DNA of 64,000 nt from Gelidibacter algens (GCF_001678675.1 NZ_LZRN01000001.1:1-64000); one strand, 5' to 3'. Shown: positions 38,101-45,991, counted from the first letter of the stretch. Numbers and translations are program-made. Notes: a model not told the origin generated them from the letters alone.

Positions 38101-38202
38101 ATTCCAATCGGTGTTGGCACCAGCACCTATCCAAGTGTTGGTCTGGGCAAAAAGCGTTGCGGACAACGCAAATAGAAACGAAAATAGTAAGGGTTTTTTC
38201 AT
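35197..38202 (-). CDS. repeat-containing secreted protein with type IX sorting domain
   Basis: 1001-aa surface/secreted protein. Signal peptide MKKPLLFSFLFALSATLFAQ. A Gly/Asn/Thr-rich, probably beta-helical body contains about four ~182-residue repeats (residues ~171-352, 353-534, 535-718 and a partial earlier one) with recurrent NNEGDFNILDGGDLNITDG and SASRILNNAGLI words. The C-terminal sorting signal (SIKLFPNPVRTSLTIKN...GMYFIKI...KRIVKE) directs type IX export. Two repeats are nearly identical in DNA. It resembles adhesin-like passenger proteins; no enzymatic motif was seen. A terminator follows and an inverted repeat lies in its promoter region. Confidence 0.92.
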   Translation of the reverse strand: MKKPLLFSFLFALSATLFAQTNTWIGAGANTDWNTVANWSLNAVPTAANDVVIPTGFTVNLNVAGTTKSIVVQGNSTFNMSNTLSILNASSVAANATCAWTFGSLTGGGTLTNNGTFNLSSGNTKSIVGVTTFNNTGNFNILDGGDLNITDGIFNNLASGVIDLRGNEGNISYTGSASRILNNAGLIKSTATGGNTRIQSVLNNNGGTITVSNGNLIFDFLDKNLNGGVLNVSVGSVLQLTSTTNLTGTLTGALNGDLEWSGTVSSASTSTFNFSGSSGVRWTAGNLTGGGTLVNKNLMFLSSGNTKSIIGVTTLNNEGDFNILDGGDLNITDGIFNNLALGVIDLRGNEGNISYTGAGSRILNNAGLIKSTAAGGNTRIQTVLNNNGGTITVSNGNLIFDFLDKNMNGGVLNVSVGSVFQLTSTTNLTGTLTGALNGDLEWSGTVSSAGTSTFNFSGSSGVRWIAGNLTGGGTLVNKNLMFLSSGNTKSIVGVTTLNNEGDFNILDGGDLNITDGIFNNLALGVIDLRGNEGNISYTGAGSRILNNAGLIKSTATGGNTRIQTVLNNNGGTITVSSGNLIFDSLDKNLTNGVYNVSGGSVMQWSININVSGTLTGNLTGEIDWTNNVTIPVATTGTFNFTGNSGVKWSSGNLTGGGTLVNNSLIFLITGNTKSIIGATTLNNEGDFNITDGGDFNITDGIFNNQLTGTLDLQGNEGNISYTGSASRILNNFGLLKMSAMSGNARIQTTLNNSGVIDAQLGNLIFSEFLPFTNDEDGTVKGVANVTIANTANYTNNGTYAPGGSPGTLSFNGIFKSSPTSVLDVELNGLTSGTQYDVLAITGTNVIFAGNVNVNLNFVPSLNAQFIIATTSGTISQCSLAPTTSAEFNGMFYTFSVTCLNNNQVVLKVTNITLNINDFELSESSIKLFPNPVRTSLTIKNVNQLELASGQIMDITGKTIHSFDLENMGLTKEISIENYVSGMYFIKINGLTGSLTKRIVKE
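36049..37692 (-). repeat. three in-gene tandem repeats of ~546-552 bp
   Basis: Units at about 37147-37692, 36601-37146 and 36049-36600. The first two have identical period (546 bp) and differ at only a few bases; the third is diverged and 552 bp long. A partial fourth lies at 37693-37900. Confidence 0.9.
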
Positions 38203-38277
38203 AATTAATAATTTAATGGATTAATAGCTTTGTTCTGTAGGTATCGATAAAAGTAAAATATGTCATCATTGGGACAA

Positions 38278-38309
38278 TCCGAGATAATGACCTATATCAT
38301 TATCTCGGA
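38278..38309. promoter_or_regulatory. perfect 13-bp inverted repeat, possible operator
   Basis: TCCGAGATAATGA, six bases, TCATTATCTCGGA. It overlaps the stop of the short AraC gene and lies 76 bases upstream of the type IX protein ATG. A diverged version (ATAATGATCTATAGCATCAT) is at 38770-38789, at the end of the longer AraC gene and upstream of the short one. No T-run follows, so a regulator site is as plausible as a terminator. Confidence 0.5.
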
Positions 38310-38708
38310 CTTATTTATGTGCTTATTCTTAAACTGATAGGGAGTCAATCCTGTCAGTTTTTTAAAACTTGCGTAGAATGTCGATTTAGAATTGAAGCCT
38401 GATTTTGTCGCAATGTTCATGATGTTTTCAACGGAATTAGCCATAACTCCTAAAAATGTTTTGGCTTCTTTAACCCGCAGTGTATTCACATAATCATTAA
38501 AACTCATTCCTAAACTGGAATTGATGATGCGAGACAAATGGCCCTGGCTCACATTCAGCTCAGAAGCGACAGTGCTTAAGGTCAGCTCGCTGTCCAAAAA
38601 CCGTTTCTGATCCACCATCAAATACTGGAAGGCTAAAAGAAAGTTCTTCTTGGAACTTTTGCTGACGTTGAGATAGGCTTCTTGTGCTTTGCGTTCTTTG
38701 GTATTCAT
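38292..38708 (-). CDS. short AraC-type DNA-binding protein
   Basis: 138-aa protein consisting almost only of an AraC/XylS helix-turn-helix domain (LTLSTVASELNVSQGHLSRIINS...FNDYVNTLRV and NIMNIATKSGFNSKSTFYASFKKLTGLTPYQFKN). It is closely related to the C-terminal third of the adjacent longer regulator but lacks its membrane helices. Together with the repeated inverted-repeat element at both 3' ends, this indicates tandem partial duplication. It could act as a free DNA-binding competitor of the full regulator. It is upstream of the type IX protein gene. Confidence 0.8.
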   Translation of the reverse strand: MNTKERKAQEAYLNVSKSSKKNFLLAFQYLMVDQKRFLDSELTLSTVASELNVSQGHLSRIINSSLGMSFNDYVNTLRVKEAKTFLGVMANSVENIMNIATKSGFNSKSTFYASFKKLTGLTPYQFKNKHINKSEIMI

Positions 38709-38795
38709 TGACTATCCGGTTAATTGAATAGTCTAAAATTATACGAAGCAACAATTTTCAAGTTCCCAAATAATGATCTATAGCATCATCTCGGA

Positions 38796-39922
38796 CTAAT
38801 TCGAGGAACTATTTTTAAATTGAAGTGGTGTTAGTCCAGTGAATTTTTTAAACGTAGAATAAAATGTGGATTTCGAATTGAAACCTGCTTCAAGACCAAT
38901 GGCCTCGAGAGTGTAGTTAGAAAAATCTGGATGTCTTAAATATAACTTTGCCTCATCAATACGAAAGGAATTCACATAATCGCTAAAACTCATTCCCAAT
39001 TCAGAATTTATGGTTCGCGACAAATGTCCTTTGCTGATATCCAAAATTTCGGCAATGCCTTCAAGATGAAGGTTACTATCCAAAAATAACCGGTCCTCAA
39101 TCAACATCCTTTTGAATTCTGCTGAATGTTGACTTGTTTTTTCTGTCTCTTCAGGAGCGACAAAATCTCTTTGAATTGCAAACGCCCTTATTTTTTGTTG
39201 TTGTTCGTTGATGCCTATTTTATAGATCCCTATATATCCAAGCCAATAAGTTGTCAAGGAAGCTGCCAAATAAAGTGGATAAAACACCAGTTCATCGTCA
39301 AAAGCATATGCAATCGTATAGAGAAACCACACCAATATCAAGACCGACAAGAGCAACAAAGTGACCTTAAACCAGGTCAGTTGTAATTTTATTTTATCTC
39401 TTTTAAAAATCGTATTCTCTTTTTCATACTCCAAGATTTTTTTGGACAATACCACTATAATCAGTAGGAAGAAAAAAGTGTTCAACAAATCGCCATAAGT
39501 GTCGCCATAATAAGGGATCATGGCTAAAATAGCTTCGATCTCTTCATTATTTGGAAGTAAAGCAACCAATAGTTTATAAAGAGCACTCAAAATGAACATA
39601 ACTATAAAAGGCAGATAGAGGCATTTGATTTTTTTGTAATGATAACCTTGGGATTTAAAAATTTGATCCCATAGAATAAAAGAAAGGGAGGAATAAGTGT
39701 TGCCCACGGCACATAAATGATTTGATAAAGCGCAATGTCACTGATGAATTTCATTTCATTTAGGCTGAATTGCAAATTCTCCAAACTGAAACACAAAATG
39801 AGCAATGCTAAATACACACTACTTTTTGTAGTGTATTTACTTGAGGTTAGAATAATAGCGGCAAAGAAAAGACCTTGGATGATCCCAGCTAAAATGAGTG
39901 CATTATAAATACCTACATTCAA
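38796..39922 (-). pseudogene. membrane-embedded AraC regulator split by a frameshift
   Basis: Two overlapping reading frames together make one protein. The first (39922 down to ~39635, TTG start) encodes three N-terminal helices (LILAGIIQGLFFAAIIL, VYLALLILCFSLENLQF, WATLIPPFLLFYGIKFL). The second (to 38796) encodes further helices and a C-terminal AraC domain (LHLEGIAEILDISKGHLSRTINS). The frames change at a run of seven A (minus strand, 39629-39635); eight A would give one 375-aa protein with the 7-helix-plus-AraC layout common in Bacteroidota. It is either a disrupted gene or a sequencing error. Confidence 0.8.
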
Positions 39923-40600
39923 TGGAACGAAATATTATCGGTTATTACAGAAGATTCGCCTTTCCCAATTAAAAAAAAAGGATTTCGGATGACATAACCT
40001 ACAACCGTATACACAAGGAATAATTTTGAATGAATTGAGGTCATCTTTCAAAAATTGAAATTAAATATAATCAAATAATAGAAGTACAAACCTTCAGCCA
40101 ATATAATTTAGATAAAAGCACCATATCAGCCGTTTAAATCGGAATTAAAAGAATAGGATGCGCATAATGGTAAACAATTCATTAATTTTCAGGTGCTATC
40201 AACTCAAAATTTTATATTCATTTTGGCCAATGTTGGTGTTTTAATTGGCTAATGTTGGTGCTTCTAATTGGCAATGTTGGTGTTTTCCACCGACATTGTT
40301 TAGGTTTCTATATGAGTTTAACTGAATTATTCAATTGAGATTTGCTCTGGACATGTGTCTTTATTGAGACTGTAAGTTGTTGGTGAAAAACTTCAACAAC
40401 GGCGCAAATAATCTTAGTAAAAGCCGAGCTTACCGCATTACCCACAAATGAACCTCAAACATTAATCTTTCATCTTTTTATAGTTAAAACTATGCAGTTT
40501 AACAAAATAATAGATATAAGACTATAAATCAAAGTATATTGCTGAGCTAAGAACAACCACCATAATTAACAACTATAGCTTTGGTCAATAACTACAACCA
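39923..40600. other. intergenic region leading into the island, with two-hairpin repeat
   Basis: About 680 bases with no gene. Short AATGTTGGTG words recur at 40229-40280, followed by the full repeat at 40268-40403. Confidence 0.65.
40268..40403 (+). repeat. two-hairpin direct repeat, left island copy
   Basis: 136 bases. The first hairpin is AATGTTGGTG/CACCGACATT with loop TTTTC, and the second GTTGTTGGTG/CTTCAACAAC, ending ACGGC. The middle contains AACTGAATTATTCAATTGAG, identical in the copy at 48745-48881. The orientation is the same. Confidence 0.85.
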
Positions 40601-41266
40601 ATGAAAAACATTTTAATCTATGGCGCTTCTGGTCACGCTAAAATGATCGTAGATAGTATTCAAAAAAACCATACCTATGCAATGAAGGGTTTTATTGATT
40701 CTTACAAACTTATTAACGAGGTTGTTTTTGGCCATAGTATTATTGGTGATTTGAAGCAACTTCCTGATATCGTAAAGCAATTGAATATTGAAGGTATTGT
40801 TATTGGCATTGGAGATAACAGCACTAGAAAAGCTGCATACCAAAAAATAAAAAAAATTGCTCCACAATTAGAGTTTGTTTCCATTATCCATCCTAGTGCC
40901 ACCATTGCTTTGGATGTCTCAATTCCTGAGGGCACTGTAATAATGCCTAATGCGGTCATCAATGCGAATGCTAAAGTGGGTAGGTTTTGTATTCTCAATA
41001 CAGCATCTACTTTGGGACACGATTGTAAGATGGCTGATTTTTCTAGTTTAGCATCTGGGGTTACCGTAGCAGGTAGTGTACAAATTGGGGCTGGCTCAGC
41101 TGTTTGTCTTGGCGCAACTATTATTCAAAATCTAACTATTGGCGATAATACTGTTATAGGAGCAGGATCATTGGTCTTAAAATCTATAGGTAACAACAAG
41201 ATGGCATACGGGGCTCCTATACATACAATTAAGGATAGGTCTCCAAATTCTAAGTATTTAGGTTAA
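40601..41266 (+). CDS. NeuD/PglD-like sugar O-/N-acyltransferase
   Basis: 221-aa left-handed beta-helix acyltransferase. The N-terminal PglD domain MKNILIYGASGHAKMIVDSI is a small Rossmann-like sugar-nucleotide-binding unit, followed by hexapeptide repeats from residue ~100 (IPEGTVIMPNAVINANAKVGRF, TASTLGHDCKMADFSSLASG, IGAGSAVCLGATI). GHDCK contains the His expected to act as general base. By family it acetylates an amino- or hydroxy-sugar nucleotide for surface glycans. It precedes the PaaK-like gene by 13 bases and is the first gene of the island. Confidence 0.9.
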   Translation: MKNILIYGASGHAKMIVDSIQKNHTYAMKGFIDSYKLINEVVFGHSIIGDLKQLPDIVKQLNIEGIVIGIGDNSTRKAAYQKIKKIAPQLEFVSIIHPSATIALDVSIPEGTVIMPNAVINANAKVGRFCILNTASTLGHDCKMADFSSLASGVTVAGSVQIGAGSAVCLGATIIQNLTIGDNTVIGAGSLVLKSIGNNKMAYGAPIHTIKDRSPNSKYLG

Positions 41267-41279
41267 AATAAATTAAATC

Positions 41280-42587
41280 ATGATTCTAAATTTTGCACGG
41301 CATAAATTGTTTTGGCTATTGGATGCATTAAAAAATGGTCGGATAAAAAATCAGTTAAAGGAAATAGAACGATGTGTTGGACATCCAAATTCTGATGAAG
41401 CAATTCAAATTAAAGATGTTTATTTAAGCCGTTTATTGGATCATGCGGTAAAAACGACACCGTTTTATAAGGCTTTAGTTGATGTGCATACTATTTCTGA
41501 TTTCCCGGTAATCAGAAAAACTACTGTTCAAGAAAATTTTGAGGGTTTTCAATCGCGTGAGTTTATAGACAAACCTAATTTTAAAGTCTCTACAAGTGGC
41601 TCTACAGGTGCACCTTTTTTCTTGTTTCAAAATGAAAAAAAGCGCCATCGAAATCATGCAGATGTCATCTATTTTTTTCAAAAAGCGAATTTTAATGTTG
41701 GCAACCGATTGTACGAGCTTGAAGTATGGAGAGGCCACAATAAAAAAGGCAAATTAAAATCCTGGGTGCAAAATGTGAATCAGTTTGATATTACGAGATT
41801 GACGGATGAAAGCATTGAAGCGTTTTTAGGATTATTAAAATCTGATAAACAATCTAAAAAAACATTGTTAGGCTTTGCTTCTGCATATGAAATGCTTGCA
41901 CAGTATTTGGAAAAGAATAGTATAACATTAAGTGATTTAGGAATTACTTCGGCCATTGCCAATGCAGAATACTTGAACCCTTACACAAAATCTACTTTAG
42001 GTAAACATCTTAATACCGTTGTTCTTTCTAGGTATTCGAGTGAAGAAATTGGAATTATAGCACAGCAAACAGTTGATTCACCTAATAGTTTTGTTATTAA
42101 CAATGCAAGTTACTATGTGGAGTTGTTACACTTGGAAAATGACACACCTGTGCAATTGGGTGAGTTTGGAAGAATTGTTGTTACCGATTTGTTCAATTAT
42201 GCGATGCCCATAATCAGATACGATACTGGTGATATTGCACAATTTGGATTGAATAAAGATGGTGCTATGGAGTTTGTTCAAATTGAAGGACGTAAAATGG
42301 ATGTTATTTTTGACTCTAAAGGCAACATGATTTCTTCATTTGTGATCTATACAAAGTTTTATACCTATTATCATCTATTAAAACAATATCAATTTATTCA
42401 GCAGGGTGAAAAAGAATACGAAATAAAGCTGAACCTTCAAGGCGATAGTTTTCAGTTTGAAAAGCAATTAGTAACAGACATCAAATCAGATTTTGGTGAA
42501 GATGCCAATGTGATAATAACGTATGTAGATGAAATTCCTGCTTTAGCTTCCGGAAAGCGCAGAAAAGTGATTAATAATTATAAATAA
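41280..42587 (+). CDS. PaaK/CapK-like adenylate-forming enzyme A
   Basis: 435-aa protein of the phenylacetate-CoA ligase/CapK branch of adenylating enzymes. The P-loop-like motif is STSGSTGAPF near residue 107, and FNYAMPIIRYDTGDIAQF near residue 305 is the conserved core with the ATP-ribose-binding Asp. IEGRKMDVIFDSKGN follows, and the C-terminal ALASGKRRKVINN has the likely catalytic lysine. It should activate a carboxylic acid by adenylation, perhaps with transfer to CoA or an amine. A paralogue with the same layout is at 47359-48666. Confidence 0.85.
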   Translation: MILNFARHKLFWLLDALKNGRIKNQLKEIERCVGHPNSDEAIQIKDVYLSRLLDHAVKTTPFYKALVDVHTISDFPVIRKTTVQENFEGFQSREFIDKPNFKVSTSGSTGAPFFLFQNEKKRHRNHADVIYFFQKANFNVGNRLYELEVWRGHNKKGKLKSWVQNVNQFDITRLTDESIEAFLGLLKSDKQSKKTLLGFASAYEMLAQYLEKNSITLSDLGITSAIANAEYLNPYTKSTLGKHLNTVVLSRYSSEEIGIIAQQTVDSPNSFVINNASYYVELLHLENDTPVQLGEFGRIVVTDLFNYAMPIIRYDTGDIAQFGLNKDGAMEFVQIEGRKMDVIFDSKGNMISSFVIYTKFYTYYHLLKQYQFIQQGEKEYEIKLNLQGDSFQFEKQLVTDIKSDFGEDANVIITYVDEIPALASGKRRKVINNYK

Positions 42588-42899
42588 TATTCTAAGGTTT
42601 AAGCCCAAGATCGTTTTGAGGCTTTGCTCCAACCACTTTTTTTACAAGATGAATTTTTCTTAAACTGACTGCCATGCTTTTTTTATAGGTGCATGTGAAT
42701 GGTATCGTTACATGTATGACACGTAGCCTTTAAAATAGAATAATTTCCGGTTTAGCAATTAGCCAAATCTTTGATTTGACACGTGATTTTTAATAGTGAA
42801 ACCCAAATCAAAGATTTGGCGGACTTGGTCAATAAGTGAAGACCTTGCATTATATATAAACCAGCTATGTTCTATATCTCTTGCTGTGTGCAGTTTTTT
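42588..42899. other. intergenic region between convergent genes with a long inverted repeat
   Basis: About 310 bases between the PaaK-like gene and the parE remnant. The only clear structure is the inverted repeat at 42762-42820. Confidence 0.5.
42762..42820. repeat. perfect 17-bp inverted repeat
   Basis: GCCAAATCTTTGATTTG (42762-42778) and CAAATCAAAGATTTGGC (42804-42820) with a 25-base spacer. It could form a stem-loop in transcripts arriving from either side. It has no strong T-run. Confidence 0.8.
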
Positions 42900-43202
42900 T
42901 TATTTCAGTAGTTTTGTAATATCCATTCTCTGATGTAAAATTCTAACGATTTCTACAATATCATTTTCTACTTTTCTTTAAAAAATCAGATGTGATTTAA
43001 TTTTGGTAATCCGATAGTTTTCCCTTGTCTGTTCTGCTGATTTTCCAGTCAGGAAGTTGTCCGCAATAAATTCATTTTCTTTGATTGTCAAGTCATAATA
43101 TCTGTCGGCTTGTTCTTTAGACCATTTATGAAAGGTATAAATCCAAATATCGTTTAAATCGTCAATCGCTTGTTTACTTATTCGGTATTTGTTTCTGCTC
43201 AT
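42900..43202 (-). pseudogene. parE/relE-type toxin with in-frame stop
   Basis: Starts ATG at 43202 (MSRNKYRISKQAIDDLNDIW), a ParE toxin beginning. Reading is open to KSHLIF (residue 74), then TAA at 42978-42980, after which the same frame continues RKVENDIVEIVRILHQRMD and reaches a natural stop at 42900. Family members have Tyr where the TAA is (HLIFYRK), so a single base change to a stop explains it. The lost part includes the C-terminal strand and the usual basic active region. The start overlaps the antitoxin stop (ATGA). Confidence 0.85.
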
Positions 43203-43449
43203 AAGTGTTTACGATTTAATTCAGACAAGTTTTGATTAGGGTCAAAATTTTCATCAAATCCACTTTGTTCGCCGATTTCAAGAGCTTTAATCAGTTCTCT
43301 TTCTTTCTTTCTTTCTTTTCTTCACGTTCTAACAAACGTAGTGCCGAACGAATTACTTCACTTACAGAACTATATCTGCCAGATTTTATTTCCTCATTTA
43401 TAAATTCTTCAAAATGATTTCCGATTGAAATTGATGTGTTTTTTCCCAT
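43199..43449 (-). pseudogene. parD-type antitoxin frameshifted in an (AAAG)n tract
   Basis: ATG at 43449 gives MGKNTSISIGNHFEEFINEE, then SVSEVIRSALRLLEREE, a ribbon-helix-helix ParD domain. The frame enters five AAAG units (43299-43318) and terminates at 43291 after 52 residues. Another frame continues from the same tract as ELIKALEIGEQSGFDENFD...NRKHL and ends in TGA overlapping the toxin ATG. Gain of one unit or loss of two would restore an 84-aa protein. The N-terminal DNA-binding part is intact; the toxin-binding tail is lost. Confidence 0.82.
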
Positions 43450-43520
43450 TTTATAAATATTGAATCAAACATACCAAATCTTGGTAACTAAGCTAAATTG
43501 CACATAATGTGCCACTGTCA

Positions 43521-44183
43521 TTAAGAATAAGATGTTGCAAATTTGAAACTCTTTAAAGTATAATTCAAGGTCTTTTTTTTAAAGACGATTACACTTAGAT
43601 ATAGTTTTATGGGTTGCGAATTTGATTTTCTCTGATATTTTATGGCTGACTTATTAAAATATTCACTTATTGAATAGAAGTTTGTTATGCCTTCTTTTTC
43701 TAAGAGCGTAAAACCTTGATATCTTAAATAAGAGGCTATATTTCTACCTCTGTACTTTTCAAAGACGTACATACTATGGAGATAACTATCGTTGTCACCT
43801 AAATTAAAATAATGGTTTCTAAAATAAAATGACTGTCTTCTTATAAATAGAAAGGCTACAATGTCAGTATGCTGTTTTAAACCAATACAGGTCTCACCAT
43901 TTTTTAAATATGCTAAAAGGTTTTTATTTTCAATACCTTTAATAGTACTTTTTATAAAGTTAATTTCAGATTCGCCAAACACGGAAAATTTTAGATCTAA
44001 ATCGTTTGCTTTAATAGTGGGTGCATCAACTGAATGTATCGTAGCTTTAGACCAGTGATATGGCATAACATCTAAGCCCAGTCTTGCAACATTATTGCGG
44101 ACGCCATGCCAGAACATGCCGTGTTTAATAATTGTCAAAATAGATTTCAGCCTATTTTTAACTCCTCTATTGTCACTTTCCAT
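43521..44183 (-). CDS. GNAT-like acyltransferase A of the island
   Basis: 220 aa from the ATG at 44183, which aligns with its paralogue at 45344-45985; upstream residues are not conserved. The C-terminal half looks like a GNAT domain: SYLHSMYVFEKYRGRNIASYLRYQG is the acetyl-CoA pyrophosphate-binding helix motif, followed by FYSISEYFNKSAIKY. The N-terminal IIKHGMFWHGVRNNVARLGLD is shared almost exactly with the paralogue and is not a usual GNAT segment. Probably transfers an acyl group within the island pathway; the substrate is unknown. Confidence 0.72.
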   Translation of the reverse strand: MESDNRGVKNRLKSILTIIKHGMFWHGVRNNVARLGLDVMPYHWSKATIHSVDAPTIKANDLDLKFSVFGESEINFIKSTIKGIENKNLLAYLKNGETCIGLKQHTDIVAFLFIRRQSFYFRNHYFNLGDNDSYLHSMYVFEKYRGRNIASYLRYQGFTLLEKEGITNFYSISEYFNKSAIKYQRKSNSQPIKLYLSVIVFKKKTLNYTLKSFKFATSYS

Positions 44184-44237
44184 ATTACTTGATTTACTAT
44201 GAAATATAATGAACGTCAATAATAATTATAAAAACAA

Positions 44238-45344
44238 TCAGTAGGGATTTAAGCCTAGTTCTAAAATTTCATCGGTAAACTTTCCGAATAAAGGACCATT
44301 TGCAATTTGGTGCATATCAATGTTTTGATTATAGGTGTTGAACTCAATGAATATGGGCGAATCAGTGTTGTCAAGCCCGATATCCCAAGACACAAATTTA
44401 AAATACGGAACAATAGGATGCATAGCCTTAACCATATTCACAACACTAACATAGTTAGGGATTTGAAAGCCCTCAAAAGCGACATTAGTAGCGGTTTTAT
44501 ATAAAATATCTCCCTTTTTAGTATAGCCATTGTTTTGCAAATACCCTTTATCATCGACACCAATGATGATACCACCAATAGAGAAGTTATCGGTTTGGCT
44601 ACCTGGCTGTCCTATCCTGAGTAGTGTTGATAAAACATACATGCCATCTGGTCTCAGATAGGTCAATAGCCTTAGTGTATTGAGAGAGGATGGATTTAAA
44701 ACTTTTAAGGCTTGGCTTTGTTCAACAAATTCTTGAACAATAAAATCTTTTTTATACACTTTGAAAACCTGTGGGATGGTCAGGTTTTTATAAGATGTTA
44801 GTTTGTCTTTAACTGTAAAGGTCGTTACCAATTTTCCACTACCTGAATCAATTGTTGGTTTAATAATTAGGGGCTTTTGAATATCGTTGCAGGCTTCAAT
44901 AGCCGTTTGTTCATCAACAACTTTATTGTTGGTATAATAAAACCCATTAATATTTTGTACAACACGTTTGGGTTGGTTAAAATCCTTAAACAAAATATAG
45001 GATAGATTTTTATCCAATAAAGCTGGCCATTGACGCATTTGATTGAACCTTGGAGAAATGATGGAACTAAAAATATCATCAGGAATATAATCGGCATGAA
45101 ATTCACCATTCAAGCTTGTATAATAACGGTGCCAATAGGTGTTGTTTAATGTATAGCCTTTAGATTTAAAGTAAGACTTAGCAGCTTCAATTTGAGTAGG
45201 TTTTAATTTTGGGGTCTTGTTTTTATGATTGAACTGTTTGATGCTTCTTCTGGAATCCATCATTGAATTGAATTCAAAAAAACGTTTTCTGGAAGTCAAA
45301 ACGTGTTTTGTCAATAGTCGTTTTAGTGAAGAATATATGCTCAT
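44238..45344 (-). CDS. sugar-transfer-associated ATP-grasp protein
   Basis: 368-aa protein resembling the ATP-grasp family found with glycan genes. Visible: KPLIIKPTIDSGSGKLVTTF (ATP-binding strand and loop), VQEFVEQSQALKVLNPSSLNTLRLLTYL (S-LNTLR signature), NFSIGGIIIGVD and a C-terminal FVSWDIGLDNTDSPIFIEFN, whose D..E.N residues fit metal/ATP binding. ATP-grasp enzymes join a carboxylate to an amine or similar group through acyl phosphate. Its neighbours encode GNAT-like proteins; the 45344 boundary overlaps the next gene by one base, so they are co-translated. Confidence 0.85.
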   Translation of the reverse strand: MSIYSSLKRLLTKHVLTSRKRFFEFNSMMDSRRSIKQFNHKNKTPKLKPTQIEAAKSYFKSKGYTLNNTYWHRYYTSLNGEFHADYIPDDIFSSIISPRFNQMRQWPALLDKNLSYILFKDFNQPKRVVQNINGFYYTNNKVVDEQTAIEACNDIQKPLIIKPTIDSGSGKLVTTFTVKDKLTSYKNLTIPQVFKVYKKDFIVQEFVEQSQALKVLNPSSLNTLRLLTYLRPDGMYVLSTLLRIGQPGSQTDNFSIGGIIIGVDDKGYLQNNGYTKKGDILYKTATNVAFEGFQIPNYVSVVNMVKAMHPIVPYFKFVSWDIGLDNTDSPIFIEFNTYNQNIDMHQIANGPLFGKFTDEILELGLNPY

Positions 45345-45985
45345 TAGTAGCTTTTTAAAGTTAAATTAAAACCCCATCCTTTAAACAAGACAACACTCAA
45401 ATATAATTTAACAGGCTTGGAGTTGAGTTTCTCTTTGAACTTAATTGTAGACTTATTAAAATATTCACTAACACTATAATAGGTATTTACATTCGTTTTT
45501 TCTAAATACTTATAACTATGATAACGCAAGTACGGCGCGATATTTTTTCCTCTATAGGCTTCAAAAGTGTACATGCTATGCAAATAGCTTTCTGTTGGTT
45601 TCAAATCGAAGTAACGTTGCCTAAACGTAAATGGTTTACATTTAATAAACATATAGGCTGCTATGAGACCATTGTTTTTTAACCCAATACAAATTTCACC
45701 ATTTTTGAGATCAGCCAATAAATCTTTTTGCTCTATGCCAATAATGGTATCCTTTATATAATTAATTTCAGGTTCACCAAATATTGAAATCTCAAAATTG
45801 GAGTCTTCACCATAAATCTTTGGAGGAGTTATAGGGCTGGTAGCTTCCTCAACCCAATAATAAGGCATAAAGTCTAAACCTATTTTTGCTAAATTGTTTC
45901 TTACCCCATGCCAAAATAAACCGTGCTTTATAATATTAGAGAGCCATTTTATACGATACGAAAGCCCTGTTTTATCTCCTTCCAT
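45344..45985 (-). CDS. GNAT-like acyltransferase B of the island
   Basis: 213-aa paralogue of the protein at 43521-44183. It shares the N-terminal IIKHGLFWHGVRNNLAKIGLD, the SYLHSMYTFEAYRGKNIAPYL acetyl-CoA-binding motif, YSVSEYFNKSTIKFK and the C-terminal KLYLSVVLFKGWGFNLTLKSY. The two copies flank the ATP-grasp gene, which suggests duplication and divergence for two related acceptors or acyl donors. Its stop overlaps the ATP-grasp start by one base, and it begins 6 bases after the keto-acid cleavage gene. Confidence 0.72.
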   Translation of the reverse strand: MEGDKTGLSYRIKWLSNIIKHGLFWHGVRNNLAKIGLDFMPYYWVEEATSPITPPKIYGEDSNFEISIFGEPEINYIKDTIIGIEQKDLLADLKNGEICIGLKNNGLIAAYMFIKCKPFTFRQRYFDLKPTESYLHSMYTFEAYRGKNIAPYLRYHSYKYLEKTNVNTYYSVSEYFNKSTIKFKEKLNSKPVKLYLSVVLFKGWGFNLTLKSY

Positions 45986-45991
45986 AGCAAT

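Noticed and set aside
36095-38224. Series of ~179-codon Pro/Ser-rich plus-strand frames
   Set aside because: Antisense to the type IX secreted protein; they recur because that gene is repetitive.
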